DNA of 51,822 nt, taken from NCBI GenBank assembly GCA_022841365.1, contig JALHRP010000021.1:3674-55495 (forward strand), written 5' to 3'. The notes under the pieces were generated by a model. The model was not told the DNA's origin. It was given only the letters and a program-made list of their open reading frames with translations, and ran no database searches. Shown piece by piece: positions 1-8,843 of this stretch. The translations under genes and the position numbers were made by a program. The first letter of the stretch is position 1. Every line of letters begins with the position of its first letter. This DNA comes from Chitinophagaceae bacterium. Lineage in GTDB: Bacteria > Bacteroidota > Bacteroidia > Chitinophagales > Chitinophagaceae.

Positions 1-2
1 GA

Positions 3-227
3 GAGATTGTGAGAAAGCGCTTACTCGCTTATGATGCATGGTGGCGAATGATTCGTAATCTTGAAATCAGAACAGAAGAACAGCTGAATTATTTTTCGAA
101 AGGGGAAAGCGTTCCGGATTTCTTATGGCGTATCCTGAATTTTCAAAAGCGAATTCCGTTAGCTGTATTAAATAAAGGTGTATTTTCTAAATTACTTATG
201 TTTACTTCTTATTTATTAAACAGGTAA
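3..227 (+). CDS. C-terminal part of a protein, truncated by the window edge (possibly a glycosyltransferase)
   Basis: The reading frame is open to the left edge of the window, so the apparent GTG at position 9 need not be a start. About 75 C-terminal residues are visible. They are basic and aromatic-rich (AYDAWWRMIRN, FLWRILNF) and end in a short hydrophobic stretch. I recognise no domain. Its stop is one base before the GTG start of the next gene, a family 2 glycosyltransferase, so the two are probably co-transcribed. By context it may be another glycosyltransferase or a polysaccharide-assembly protein; this is inference. Confidence 0.55.
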   Translation, partial: EIVRKRLLAYDAWWRMIRNLEIRTEEQLNYFSKGESVPDFLWRILNFQKRIPLAVLNKGVFSKLLMFTSYLLNR

Positions 228-228
228 A

Positions 229-1110
229 GTGGTATCCATCATCATCATTAATTACAACACATTCTCACTTACATGCAATTGCGTTGAAAGTATTTATTCA
301 AATACAAAGGGGATAGACTTTGAGGTGATCCTTGTGGACAATGCATCTGATGAAACGGATCCCCGGCAATTCAAAGAACGTTTTCCTGATTTGACATTGA
401 TTACAAGTGCCACGAATACAGGGTTTGCAGGCGGTAATAATATCGGGATTTCGAAAGCAAAAGGAGATATGATTCTTTTACTGAACAGTGATACCTATCT
501 GCAGGATGATGCAATCAGCAAAGCTGTGATCCATTTTTCAACCTTGCAAAAGCCAGGCGTGCTGGGAGTACAGATGAGGTATCCTGATGGGGTAATTCAG
601 TATACCGCCCGACGCTTCAGAAGTATCAGTTGGGAGTTGTTTGATTTGTTTCGATTTATTCCAATGCTGATGCCGTATAAAAAAAGAGCAAAGCTTATGT
701 TGGGTAAATATTTTAAAGCAGATTTTAATTGTAGCTGTGACTGGGTAAACGGTGCATTTTTTTTATTCTCAAAAAGTATTCTTGATCATTTTCCCGACAG
801 AAAGTTAGATGAACGTTTCTTCATGTACGGCGAAGATCAATTATGGTGCTGGCAGTTTCATCAGCTCGGGTATACAAATTATTTTTATTCTGAGACATCT
901 ATTATCCATATCAATAATGCAAGTACAAAGCAACAGAAGCGGCTGCAACTTCTGAAAATAATGTTCCGTCATGAGTTGGCGGTTATGCGGGAGCGTAAGG
1001 GAAGCGGTTTGTATTATTATTTGTTTGTGTTTATTTACGGGTGCAAAGAGTGGAGCAGGTTTTTTATTAAGAGTTTGCTTTTTCGCTTTACAGGTAAGAT
1101 GCTGAGATAA
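229..1110 (+). CDS. Family 2 glycosyltransferase (rhamnosyltransferase/WbbL-like)
   Basis: A GT-A fold glycosyltransferase of 293 residues that would transfer a sugar from a nucleotide donor to a growing surface polysaccharide on the inner face of the membrane. The N-terminus has the typical strand VSIIIINYN, then VDNAS, the NTGFAGGNN loop and NSDT as the DxD-like metal site near residue 88. GEDQLWCWQFHQLGY near residue 205 corresponds to the ED acceptor-site motif of this family. The C-terminus is basic and hydrophobic and may sit at the membrane. The start is a GTG one base after the upstream stop, with no ATG nearby, which suggests translational coupling. Acceptor and sugar cannot be told from sequence. 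Confidence 0.85.
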   Translation: MVSIIIINYNTFSLTCNCVESIYSNTKGIDFEVILVDNASDETDPRQFKERFPDLTLITSATNTGFAGGNNIGISKAKGDMILLLNSDTYLQDDAISKAVIHFSTLQKPGVLGVQMRYPDGVIQYTARRFRSISWELFDLFRFIPMLMPYKKRAKLMLGKYFKADFNCSCDWVNGAFFLFSKSILDHFPDRKLDERFFMYGEDQLWCWQFHQLGYTNYFYSETSIIHINNASTKQQKRLQLLKIMFRHELAVMRERKGSGLYYYLFVFIYGCKEWSRFFIKSLLFRFTGKMLR

Positions 1111-1219
1111 AACGGAGTTTGTTTATTCTTCAACTTTCGGAGATATTGTTTGGAAGCACGAACAATTATTTTTTGTTTCACCAGGAACACAAAGTATCTT
1201 GTTACACTTCTTGTAATAA

Positions 1220-2329
1220 TTAAGATAAATTAGGAATTATTTTTCTGGTGATATTCCCCCAATAGTAAGTCTGGTAATACGCTTCGGGAGTAGGAGTGTG
1301 AATATTGTTATTGCTCAGAATCATTTTTGCAAAACTGCTCCAGTCGTTATCTGCAACAGTTAATAGTTTGGGGCCACATAATTTTTTATCAATTCCTGCA
1401 GCTCCGGTTTCAGTTGAAAGAACTGTTGTGCCTAGTGCAATGGCTTCAATCATTTTTGTTTTAACACCGCCGCCGCTCTGCACCGGGTTCAGAAAAAGAT
1501 CAGCCGCCTTAAAGTACAGTTCAATATCCTCTACAAAGCCTGCATAATAAATGTTTTGATGGTTCCATGCTTTTAGTTCATCGAATTCTGCAGGCAATCG
1601 TTTTCCCGTAATTAAAATCGTATACTTCAGTGAAGTGTGCAGCAATACAGTATTGATCTCTTCAATGATCACCTTTAATGCATCCAGGTTAGGCTTGTAA
1701 TCCAACAGCCCGTTAAACAGCAGCAATTTGTGTGTGGGATCAAAACCATGTTTACTGCAAACCAATGCTTTGCTTTCTGCTTTATTGGCCGGGCTTTGCT
1801 GTTGATTAATTCCATAAGGCACAAGTATGCATTTGGCGGCTTCAATTTTCATCTTTTCAATCATCCATCTGCGGTCTTCTTCTGAAATACAAAACACAGT
1901 ATGGGCCTGTTTCAATACCCATTGCTCATATCGTTTCAGCAAAGGCCACCAGCTTTTTCCAATTGTCCGGAAACGTTCGTATTCAATATTGTGGGTATGT
2001 ACAATCAGTTTGATCTTACAATTCTTTTTCAACAGCCATCCCAGCCAACCGAGATAAGGATGTTCAATAATAACAGTTGTGATCTGTTGTTCAGTAATCA
2101 GTTTTTTTATACGGAAGTACAAACCGGGATCTGCATAACGAAACTTACTCTTATACAGCAATGGATGAAACACATAGCTCTTGGCCATTGTAGCATCGTT
2201 GTCAGTTGTTCCTGCAACATGCAGGTTGCATTGCTCACCAAGGTATTGGTTAAAATGGGCAATCAGTTTTTGTCCACCTGAAAAATAAGGGAGATAAGGA
2301 TAAGAAACAATGTTCAGAACCTTCTCCAT
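1220..2329 (-). CDS. Family 4 glycosyltransferase
   Basis: A GT-B fold glycosyltransferase of about 369 residues. The N-terminal half has the acceptor-side pattern PYLPYFSGGQK. The C-terminal half has the nucleotide-sugar binding region, with GGGVKTKMIEAIALGT carrying the conserved E-x7-E-type motif of GT4. A longer frame runs upstream into the preceding YfhO-like gene, but ATG at 2329 (MEKVLNIVSYP) is the natural start: it lies one base after that gene's TAA, giving TAACATG. This points to translational coupling of the two genes. Likely role: cell-envelope glycan synthesis; substrate unknown. Confidence 0.85.
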   Translation of the reverse strand: MEKVLNIVSYPYLPYFSGGQKLIAHFNQYLGEQCNLHVAGTTDNDATMAKSYVFHPLLYKSKFRYADPGLYFRIKKLITEQQITTVIIEHPYLGWLGWLLKKNCKIKLIVHTHNIEYERFRTIGKSWWPLLKRYEQWVLKQAHTVFCISEEDRRWMIEKMKIEAAKCILVPYGINQQQSPANKAESKALVCSKHGFDPTHKLLLFNGLLDYKPNLDALKVIIEEINTVLLHTSLKYTILITGKRLPAEFDELKAWNHQNIYYAGFVEDIELYFKAADLFLNPVQSGGGVKTKMIEAIALGTTVLSTETGAAGIDKKLCGPKLLTVADNDWSSFAKMILSNNNIHTPTPEAYYQTYYWGNITRKIIPNLS

Positions 2330-2330
2330 G

Positions 2331-4838
2331 TTAAGCCTGCTTGCTTTTTTTCCATTCCATAAATAAACCGGCAATCACAATCAGATAGGTGAGGAGCGCT
2401 GAAATCAATACAATGGTATCACCTGTTTTATAGGATTGAGGTTCGAAACGGAATTCTATTTGATGATTCCCTGCCGGTATTGCAAGTCCACGCAAGGCAT
2501 AGTTTGTTTTCACAATCTCTGCTTTCTTGCCATCAATGAATGCATTCCATCCTTTATTATAATACACTTCGCTGAACACAGCAAACTGGTTGCTGTTAGC
2601 TTTTGATTCGTAGTTTATGAGATCGTTTTTGTTTTCGATCAGCTGAATGGATGCTGTTGAATCGTATACCGGATCTGCACCAACAACTGATTTAAACTTC
2701 ACCTGTACTACCGCTGTATCACGGAGATTAGTACTGTCCAAAGCCTTCATTTCCTCTTTTCCGTTGGATACATATTTAATTCCTTTCACCAACCAAACCG
2801 GACCAAAAGCAGATGGGTTCATTTGTGCAAATGGTGCCCCTGTTTGCGGATTTTGCACAATAAAATATTTTGTATTGAGCATGTTCAATACCTGCATGTT
2901 GTTCTTTACAATCTGGTTTTCGATAAGATCCTGATAAATCTGCAGTTTGGCAGGGTGGTAACCGCCGATTGAATTGTGATGATAAGCTGTTACAGATTCA
3001 TTTACAAAATCAACAGTTGTATTAAACACACGGAAATATCCTTTATCCTGTTTAATCTGTCTGTCTGCATCAGTCATTGCAAATGCATTATCAAAATCAG
3101 AGCCATCAACAAAATTATTTTCATTGAGGTAACGTTTGCCAACAGAGAGCAGATCAATTGAGCTCAGCAATAATAAAATGATCATGGCAGGTACAGCTTG
3201 CAATTTCTTAGTACTTGCAAACCATAATACCAGTAAGGTTAGTGATATAAAAATAAATGACCGTATCAGATCACCTGCAAACAAGCTCTTGCGGTCTTCC
3301 TGTATAGCTGTAATAAAAGCTTTACCAAACGACTCTGCCTGTTGCTGTACTTCGGCACCGGGTTGCTGCCCTTGTTGTGCATACTGTTGCAACATGGCAC
3401 CCGTCATATTTTCTTTAACGCCTTTATCATTCGGCGAAGTATAATCAAACGAAATGTACAGGAATCCTAAAAGGGCAACGATCACTGCTGCACCAATAGC
3501 AGTTTGTTTCAATGCCTTTTTTACTGCTGCAGCCTCTGCAGTTGCAGATAATAAATTGTTCAACGCAACAGTAGCAAGCACCACAAAACAAAGTTGCGGC
3601 ATCACCAGCCCCATGGATGGTGCACGGAATTTTTTATACAAGGGTAAATAATCAAACAGAAAATAGTTGACACTCTCTAAATTATTGCCCCATGCAAGAA
3701 TGATCCCAAACATACCTGCACCAAACAAACTCCATTTAAGCCATCCTTTTTCATAGAACATGGCAAACAGGAACAGCAACATGATCACTGCTCCAAAATA
3801 TACAGGGCCCGAAGTGGGTTGCTGTTTTCCCCAATAAGAAATGCCGTTAGCATATTGGAGTGCGCTATCTTCCGGCTGGCCAATTTCAATTAGTTTATCT
3901 GCAAACTTCGATGTCTTGTATTCATTACCTCCATTACTTCCGCCAAACATGCCTGGCACAAGCATGGTGAATGTTTCTGTAATTCCAACGCTGTATTTAA
4001 AGGCATAATCTTTATCAAGTCCGCCACTGGTGGTATTTTTATCCGTTGTTTCTTTTAATTCACTTATACCGCCACGCATACTTTCTTTTGAATATTCCCA
4101 TGTGGTGAGTGTGCCGATTGCATTACTTCCTAATGCAATGATGCCGATGATGGCAGCAATGGCAATGCTTTTAAATGCAGCAGCAAGTTCTTTCTTTTTA
4201 AAACTTACAATAAAGAACCCAATTGTAATAGCGCCTAAAATCAGGAGTGTATAATAAACAATCTGCAAGTGATTCGTGCTAACCTGCAATACAAATCCTG
4301 TTGCCAATGCAGCACTGCCGATCCACCATCGTTTGTTAAAGAGTAATAACAAACCTGCAATTACCAATGGTGCATATCCGATAGCCAGCATTTTTGTATC
4401 ATGCCCTGCACCAATGATGATGGGATCGTAGGTTGAATATGCATATGAAACAGCTCCCATAATACCGATCCAGGGATTAATCCCCAACACTAATGCCAGC
4501 AGATAAAAACAAAGACAGGCAAGAAAGAAAAAGTTTGCCGGCTTAGGTAAGCCCAGCGTCAAAATATAACTCACATAATTAAATGATATTTTGTGAGTAC
4601 CTTCTAACGCAATCTGGTAAGTGGGCATACCGCCAAACATACTGTTGGTCCATTTAGGAAACTGACCCAATTTTTCTTTTTGTTCAAACGACTGTTGCGC
4701 CATTCCTTTCCAGCCGATATTATCATGTGCATTGAGAACTTTTCCTTCAAAGGCGGGCTTGCAATAAACCAATGCAATTAAAAAGAAAACAGCAATGGCA
4801 ATTGCATGGGGGATGAGCTTCTTAAAATCGAACTTCAT
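2331..4838 (-). CDS. YfhO-family polytopic membrane protein
   Basis: An 835-residue integral membrane protein of the YfhO family (a GT-C-like group linked in Firmicutes to lipoteichoic-acid glycosylation). A first membrane segment (residues about 12-30) is followed by an extracytoplasmic loop with NAHDNIGWKGMAQQ and FGGMPTYQI, typical of the family. A run of hydrophobic helices follows, then a soluble domain near the C-terminus and a last helix. It is followed one base later by the GT4 gene, so the pair may act together in decorating a surface glycan or lipid. A role as a lipid-linked sugar transferase is inferred from the family, not shown here. Confidence 0.8.
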   Translation of the reverse strand: MKFDFKKLIPHAIAIAVFFLIALVYCKPAFEGKVLNAHDNIGWKGMAQQSFEQKEKLGQFPKWTNSMFGGMPTYQIALEGTHKISFNYVSYILTLGLPKPANFFFLACLCFYLLALVLGINPWIGIMGAVSYAYSTYDPIIIGAGHDTKMLAIGYAPLVIAGLLLLFNKRWWIGSAALATGFVLQVSTNHLQIVYYTLLILGAITIGFFIVSFKKKELAAAFKSIAIAAIIGIIALGSNAIGTLTTWEYSKESMRGGISELKETTDKNTTSGGLDKDYAFKYSVGITETFTMLVPGMFGGSNGGNEYKTSKFADKLIEIGQPEDSALQYANGISYWGKQQPTSGPVYFGAVIMLLFLFAMFYEKGWLKWSLFGAGMFGIILAWGNNLESVNYFLFDYLPLYKKFRAPSMGLVMPQLCFVVLATVALNNLLSATAEAAAVKKALKQTAIGAAVIVALLGFLYISFDYTSPNDKGVKENMTGAMLQQYAQQGQQPGAEVQQQAESFGKAFITAIQEDRKSLFAGDLIRSFIFISLTLLVLWFASTKKLQAVPAMIILLLLSSIDLLSVGKRYLNENNFVDGSDFDNAFAMTDADRQIKQDKGYFRVFNTTVDFVNESVTAYHHNSIGGYHPAKLQIYQDLIENQIVKNNMQVLNMLNTKYFIVQNPQTGAPFAQMNPSAFGPVWLVKGIKYVSNGKEEMKALDSTNLRDTAVVQVKFKSVVGADPVYDSTASIQLIENKNDLINYESKANSNQFAVFSEVYYNKGWNAFIDGKKAEIVKTNYALRGLAIPAGNHQIEFRFEPQSYKTGDTIVLISALLTYLIVIAGLFMEWKKSKQA

Positions 4839-4910
4839 AAAGAAAATATTTTCTGTTTCAGTGAGGCAAAATAATGGTATTTTGGGGTATTGGCAGCATT
4901 TTTAACGCTT

Positions 4911-5189
4911 ATGAAGGGATTTTTGTTTTTCAGTAAGGTCGGGTTCATGTTGAACATCGTTTTCTTTGTTTGTGTGATCTTTTGGCTGATGCCTCATATG
5001 GTTTTACCGCAGGCACTCACTTCACTGCTTATTATTGCAGGTTGGCCGTTGTCCCTGCTGGTGAATGCAGTGTTGTTTATCTGGTTTCTGTATTATTTGT
5101 TTGCAAAAAGAACCGACATTCAGCCGTTCCGCATGTTCCTGTTCAACAGTATCGTTTTTATTTTTCAACTTATTTTTTTCTTTTTATGA
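4911..5189 (+). CDS. Small hydrophobic membrane protein, unknown function
   Basis: A protein of 92 residues with about three hydrophobic helices (residues 6-30, 37-60 and near the C-terminus). ATG at 4911 is preferred over an upstream TTG at 4890. Its TGA stop overlaps the ATG of the next gene (ATGA at 5186-5189), so it is almost certainly co-translated with the queuosine-precursor transporter. I do not recognise a family. It starts 72 bases from the divergent YfhO-like gene, so 4839-4910 must hold both promoters. Confidence 0.6.
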   Translation: MKGFLFFSKVGFMLNIVFFVCVIFWLMPHMVLPQALTSLLIIAGWPLSLLVNAVLFIWFLYYLFAKRTDIQPFRMFLFNSIVFIFQLIFFFL

Positions 5190-5986
5190 TTAAACAAATC
5201 ATCAGCGATAAACCAACACGCTTGTTTATTATTCTTGGTGGATTTTTTATTGCCAATGCTTTAATTGCTGAGATCATTGGGGTTAAAATATTTTCATTGG
5301 AGAAAACACTGGGGTTTACGCCCATGGAATTAAATCTGTTTGGCAATCTGCTGTCTGTAAATCTTACTGCAGGGGTGTTGTTATGGCCGGTTGTTTTTAT
5401 TATGACCGACATCATCAATGAATATTATGGTATGAAAGGGGTTCGATTTTTATCTTATCTCACTGCAGGTCTTATTGCATTTGCATTCATCATTTTTTTA
5501 CTGGCGATGAAATTAACTCCTGCCGATTTTTTTATCAGCAGCAAGCAAGGGAGTGGTGTACCCGATATGGAAAAGGCATATAACAGTGTACTGGGTCAGG
5601 GTGGATTTATTATTATCGGTTCGTTAACTGCATTTATTCTTGGGCAGTTGATTGATGTGTTTGTGTTTCATAAAATCAAAAAAGTAACAGGAGAAAACCG
5701 CATCTGGCTGCGGGCAACCGGATCTACTTTAGTGTCTCAGTTTATTGACAGTTTTGTCGTGCTGTTTATTGCATTTTATATTGGTACAAGAGTAAACCAA
5801 CAGGCAAATGATTTTGTATGGCCTTTCAGTTTGTTTATTGCGGTTGGTATTGTGAATTACATTTATAAATTTATCGTTGCAATTCTGTTAACTCCGGTCA
5901 TTTATCTGGTGCATAACCTCATTGAAAAATTTCTCGGAAAAGAAAGAGCAGCAGAAATGAAAAAGGCTGCTATGGCCAATGAATAA
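5186..5986 (+). CDS. Queuosine precursor transporter, YhhQ/VUT family
   Basis: A 266-residue transporter of the YhhQ (DUF165/VUT) family, which takes up preQ0/preQ1 or related 7-deazapurines for queuosine in tRNA. About six membrane helices are visible. Family signatures include WPVVFIMTDIINEYYG near residue 68, where the acidic/Asn run is characteristic, and GSTLVSQFIDSFVVLFIAF near residue 180. The open frame extends upstream, but the ATG at 5186 gives the normal length and overlaps the stop of the preceding small membrane protein. The stop at 5984-5986 directly abuts the convergent NUDIX gene. Confidence 0.88.
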   Translation: MIKQIISDKPTRLFIILGGFFIANALIAEIIGVKIFSLEKTLGFTPMELNLFGNLLSVNLTAGVLLWPVVFIMTDIINEYYGMKGVRFLSYLTAGLIAFAFIIFLLAMKLTPADFFISSKQGSGVPDMEKAYNSVLGQGGFIIIGSLTAFILGQLIDVFVFHKIKKVTGENRIWLRATGSTLVSQFIDSFVVLFIAFYIGTRVNQQANDFVWPFSLFIAVGIVNYIYKFIVAILLTPVIYLVHNLIEKFLGKERAAEMKKAAMANE

Positions 5987-6439
5987 TTAAAAACGTTCCT
6001 TCAAAAGGTTCACTACAATTTTATCAATAGGTAAGCTAACGGTATCAGCAGTAAAGTCGCTCCATTCAATTAAACGAAATACTTCTGCTTCGCCTGTTGG
6101 ATCAGCTATTTGATGCGGTTCAAAATCAAATGCAGTTTGCTTAAACTCAACGGAAATAGGCTCCAGTGGTTTTACAAAATAATAGATGGAAATAATTTGG
6201 TGTGCCGGATTAAATGCACTCCTCTGATAAATATCGGTGGTATAAAGATGATCGCCGATTTCAACTTCCAGATTCATTTCTTCTTTCATCTCCCGCTTTA
6301 AACAATCTCTGGTGCCTTCGCCAAACTCTAAACCACCACCCGGAAACTTAGTGATGTATGCCCCACGAATAAACTCATCTGTAACAACTACCTGTCTGGC
6401 TTCTGTTAAAATAATGCCGTATACCCGTATATTAAACAT
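5987..6439 (-). CDS. NUDIX hydrolase
   Basis: A 150-residue enzyme that would hydrolyse a nucleoside diphosphate linked to another group. The NUDIX box is at about residues 36-58: GGLEFGE, seven residues, then REMKEEMNL. All the metal-binding glutamates of REUxEE are there, while the usual Gly just after EE-x is Asn. Both ends look complete for a minimal NUDIX protein. It is convergent with the YhhQ gene with no spacer. Substrate cannot be predicted. Confidence 0.88.
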   Translation of the reverse strand: MFNIRVYGIILTEARQVVVTDEFIRGAYITKFPGGGLEFGEGTRDCLKREMKEEMNLEVEIGDHLYTTDIYQRSAFNPAHQIISIYYFVKPLEPISVEFKQTAFDFEPHQIADPTGEAEVFRLIEWSDFTADTVSLPIDKIVVNLLKERF

Positions 6440-6482
6440 GCTCTGTTTTATATTGTTGTTTGATGTTGCTGAACTACGCAGC

Positions 6483-7421
6483 TTAAAATAATTTCTTCCG
6501 CATAAAATAAATGCCGATCAGCAACGATAAACCCAACGACAGCAGAATGGGAAAATAAAATGCAAAGCTGGAGTGAGCGCCCGGTATGGGCACATTCATT
6601 CCGTATATACTGGCTACCAATGTTGGCAACTGTAACATAATGGTAATAGAGGTAAGCCGTTTCATTACCTGGCTTTGGTTGTTGCTGATAACACTTGCAA
6701 ATGCATCCAGTGATGAGCTGAGGATATTGGTATAGGTGTTGGCCATTTCCAAGGCCTGACTTGTATCAACAATTAAATCCTGCAGTATTTCATCCTCATC
6801 TTCAGTAAGACTTAAAAAACGGGTGCGTTGCAGTTTCATTAACAGCAGTTCGTTGCTGCGCAGTGCGGTAACAAAGTACACCAGGCTTTTCTGTATACGC
6901 ATCAGATCAAGCAATTCCTCATTCCGGTTGGCATCGTATAATTTTTGTTCCAGCAAATTTCTTTTGTGATTGATTTCTTTTAAGAACTCCATAAACGCCT
7001 GTACAACCTTTTCAAAAATCTTGAGCACCATCAGATTTTTCTTATCTGGGTGCCTGTTTTGAAATGTGTTGAGGAATTTTTTAATGGCGCCGTTATCAAA
7101 CGAGTTAACCGTTACAATCTGGTTGTGAGTTAAAATAATACAGATCGGGATGGTGATATAAAATGCATCGCTGTCGTTAAACGAATTATTTTCCGTTGGA
7201 GTTTTAATCACAATCAGCTTCACATTGTCTTCCAGTTCAAAACGGGAGCGTTCATCAATATCCAGTGAGTCTGCAAGGAAATCAAGCGGTATATCAAGTG
7301 CTTCTGCAACTTCAGAAAATTCTTCCTGTTTTAACGGCGGAACAATATTCACCCATGCACCTTCTTCAGGTTTTTCAATAGCGAGTGTTTTACCGTCTAC
7401 ATTTTTAAAGAATTGCAGCAT
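6483..7421 (-). CDS. corA: CorA-family magnesium/divalent cation channel
   Basis: A 312-residue CorA-type channel for Mg2+ (or Co2+/Ni2+) in the inner membrane. A long cytoplasmic N-terminal domain with a helical funnel is followed by two C-terminal helices. The selectivity motif YGMNVPIPG lies near residue 275 at the end of the first helix, and the protein ends in a short basic tail (MRKKLF). The length fits bacterial CorA. The ATG is 26 bases from the DinB stop. A TACCTTTG element 8 bases upstream of the ATG suggests its own, nearly leaderless, transcript. Confidence 0.92.
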   Translation of the reverse strand: MLQFFKNVDGKTLAIEKPEEGAWVNIVPPLKQEEFSEVAEALDIPLDFLADSLDIDERSRFELEDNVKLIVIKTPTENNSFNDSDAFYITIPICIILTHNQIVTVNSFDNGAIKKFLNTFQNRHPDKKNLMVLKIFEKVVQAFMEFLKEINHKRNLLEQKLYDANRNEELLDLMRIQKSLVYFVTALRSNELLLMKLQRTRFLSLTEDEDEILQDLIVDTSQALEMANTYTNILSSSLDAFASVISNNQSQVMKRLTSITIMLQLPTLVASIYGMNVPIPGAHSSFAFYFPILLSLGLSLLIGIYFMRKKLF

Positions 7422-7428
7422 AGCGGCG

Positions 7429-7436
7429 CAAAGGTA
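7429..7436 (-). promoter_or_regulatory. Possible -7 promoter element of corA
   Basis: Read on the minus strand this is TACCTTTG, matching the Bacteroidota -7 consensus TAnnTTTG. It lies just upstream of the corA ATG, so the transcript would be almost leaderless. I see no clear TTG -33 box, so support is partial. Confidence 0.35.
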
Positions 7437-7447
7437 ATGAGCGGCTG

Positions 7448-8020
7448 TTAATCTGCGACTGAAAATTCAACGGCTTCGTTTTGCCTGATACGAATGGTCT
7501 TGTAATGGTGCGTGTTATGAAACAGGTTAAAGTACAGCCATTCTCTGATGGTAATCATTCCCAGCACGGGATGGGGCGATTGATACAGATCAATGTTTTC
7601 ATCTTCCCAGTAATAACGGATCTGATCAAGGTATTTTTGTGCAACCTGTTCAAAGCGGCTTACGAGTCTTTCTTTTGCACCCGGTTCCTGTTTCACAGCG
7701 GGGCTGAATCTTTTATCGGGTGAAATACCTTCTTCTACTTTTTTATAGTAAACATCAACCAGTTCTTCGTAGGAGAAAGATGAATGTGTTGGCTTGCCGA
7801 ATTTCCATTTGATATAAAATTTAGGGAACAGCAATGTGAGCCAGCTCTTGTGCAGTATTAAAGAAAGATGCTCCAGATTTTCTGCAACAGACCATTGTTC
7901 AGATTTGTAAAAAAACTGGTGTTCCTCCATTTTTCGGCACAGCTTCAGAATATCCTCAATGGTATTCTCCGCATGGTTGAGGATTTGGAATTTGTTTAAA
8001 TGATAGCGTTTGGCAATCAT
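7448..8020 (-). CDS. DinB-like four-helix protein
   Basis: About 190 residues with the DinB/YfiT-type pattern. An N-terminal helix with SEQWSVAENLEHL carries the first metal histidine of this superfamily. PHPVLGMITIREWLYFNLFHNTHH at the C-terminus carries the H-x3-H site. Members bind a metal and may act as thiol- or nucleophile-dependent transferases; the actual reaction is unknown here. The frame stays open upstream into low-complexity sequence (NPNPNPN) and the end of dapF. ATG at 8020 (MIAKRYHLNKFQ) gives the natural domain and is preferred. Confidence 0.75.
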   Translation of the reverse strand: MIAKRYHLNKFQILNHAENTIEDILKLCRKMEEHQFFYKSEQWSVAENLEHLSLILHKSWLTLLFPKFYIKWKFGKPTHSSFSYEELVDVYYKKVEEGISPDKRFSPAVKQEPGAKERLVSRFEQVAQKYLDQIRYYWEDENIDLYQSPHPVLGMITIREWLYFNLFHNTHHYKTIRIRQNEAVEFSVAD

Positions 8021-8063
8021 CGGGTGTAGGTTAGGGTTAGGATTTGGATTAAGCTTTCTTGTT

Positions 8064-8843
8064 TTATACGTTGATGGATCCTGTGTAGACAAACTTTGCC
8101 GGTCCGCAGAGCCAGATGTTTTCAAAATTTGTATTGGATCGTTTTTCAAATTTTACTTTTAAGTTTCCTCCGGATGTTTGAATAATTTTTTCCTGTGGTC
8201 CGTTTCCTTCATCACTTGCAGCTATTGCCGCAGCAGTTACTCCTGTTCCGCAGGATAAGGTTTCGTCTTCTACACCACGCTCATAAGTACGAATGAGTAA
8301 GTGTGTTGACAGCCTCTGAACAAAATTAACATTGATGCCAGTTTTTGAAAAGGGGGGGGAGTTGCGAATTGATTTTCCTTCGGAATATACATCAATTGCC
8401 TTCACATTATTTTCCCATTTAATATAATGCGGTGATCCTGTGTTTAAAATCACATGATCTCCATATTTTTCAATTGCATTTACATCTTTCATTTTCAGTT
8501 CTACCCAATCTTTTTCATTGATGGTGGCTTCGTGTAACCCGTCTGTAGCAAGGAATACAGCCGATTTGTCAATTACCTGCATGTGTTTTGCAAAAGCAAC
8601 CAGACAACGCCCTCCATTTCCACACATACTCCCTTCGGCACCATCAGCATTGTAATAAATCATCTCAAAATCATAACCTTCTTTTTGTTGCAAGAGCATT
8701 AGCCCATCTGCTCCGATGCCAAATCTTCGGTTGCATAAAAAGGCTATTTCTACGCTGGATAATTGCGTATAATTACCAAGACGATTATCCAATATGATGA
8801 AATCGTTACCGGTTCCCTGATATTTGTAAAAGTGAATTGTCAT
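8064..8843 (-). CDS. dapF: Diaminopimelate epimerase
   Basis: A 259-residue enzyme that interconverts LL- and meso-diaminopimelate for lysine and peptidoglycan synthesis. Both catalytic cysteines are visible: Cys74 in MCGNGGRC and Cys198 in SCGTGV. The N-terminus (FYKYQGTGNDFIILDN) is canonical. The ATG overlaps the stop of the upstream nucleoside phosphorylase gene (ATGA at 8840-8843), so the two are translationally coupled although their pathways differ. Length is normal. Confidence 0.96.
   Translation of the reverse strand: MTIHFYKYQGTGNDFIILDNRLGNYTQLSSVEIAFLCNRRFGIGADGLMLLQQKEGYDFEMIYYNADGAEGSMCGNGGRCLVAFAKHMQVIDKSAVFLATDGLHEATINEKDWVELKMKDVNAIEKYGDHVILNTGSPHYIKWENNVKAIDVYSEGKSIRNSPPFSKTGINVNFVQRLSTHLLIRTYERGVEDETLSCGTGVTAAAIAASDEGNGPQEKIIQTSGGNLKVKFEKRSNTNFENIWLCGPAKFVYTGSINV

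Noticed and set aside
1305-2281. Plus-strand ORFs antisense to the GT4 gene
   Set aside because: They mirror a well-supported minus-strand gene and show no domain or codon signal.
8021-8149. 43-residue N-terminal extension of the DinB-like protein
   Set aside because: It overlaps the end of dapF and consists of low-complexity NPNPNPN; the domain starts at 8020.
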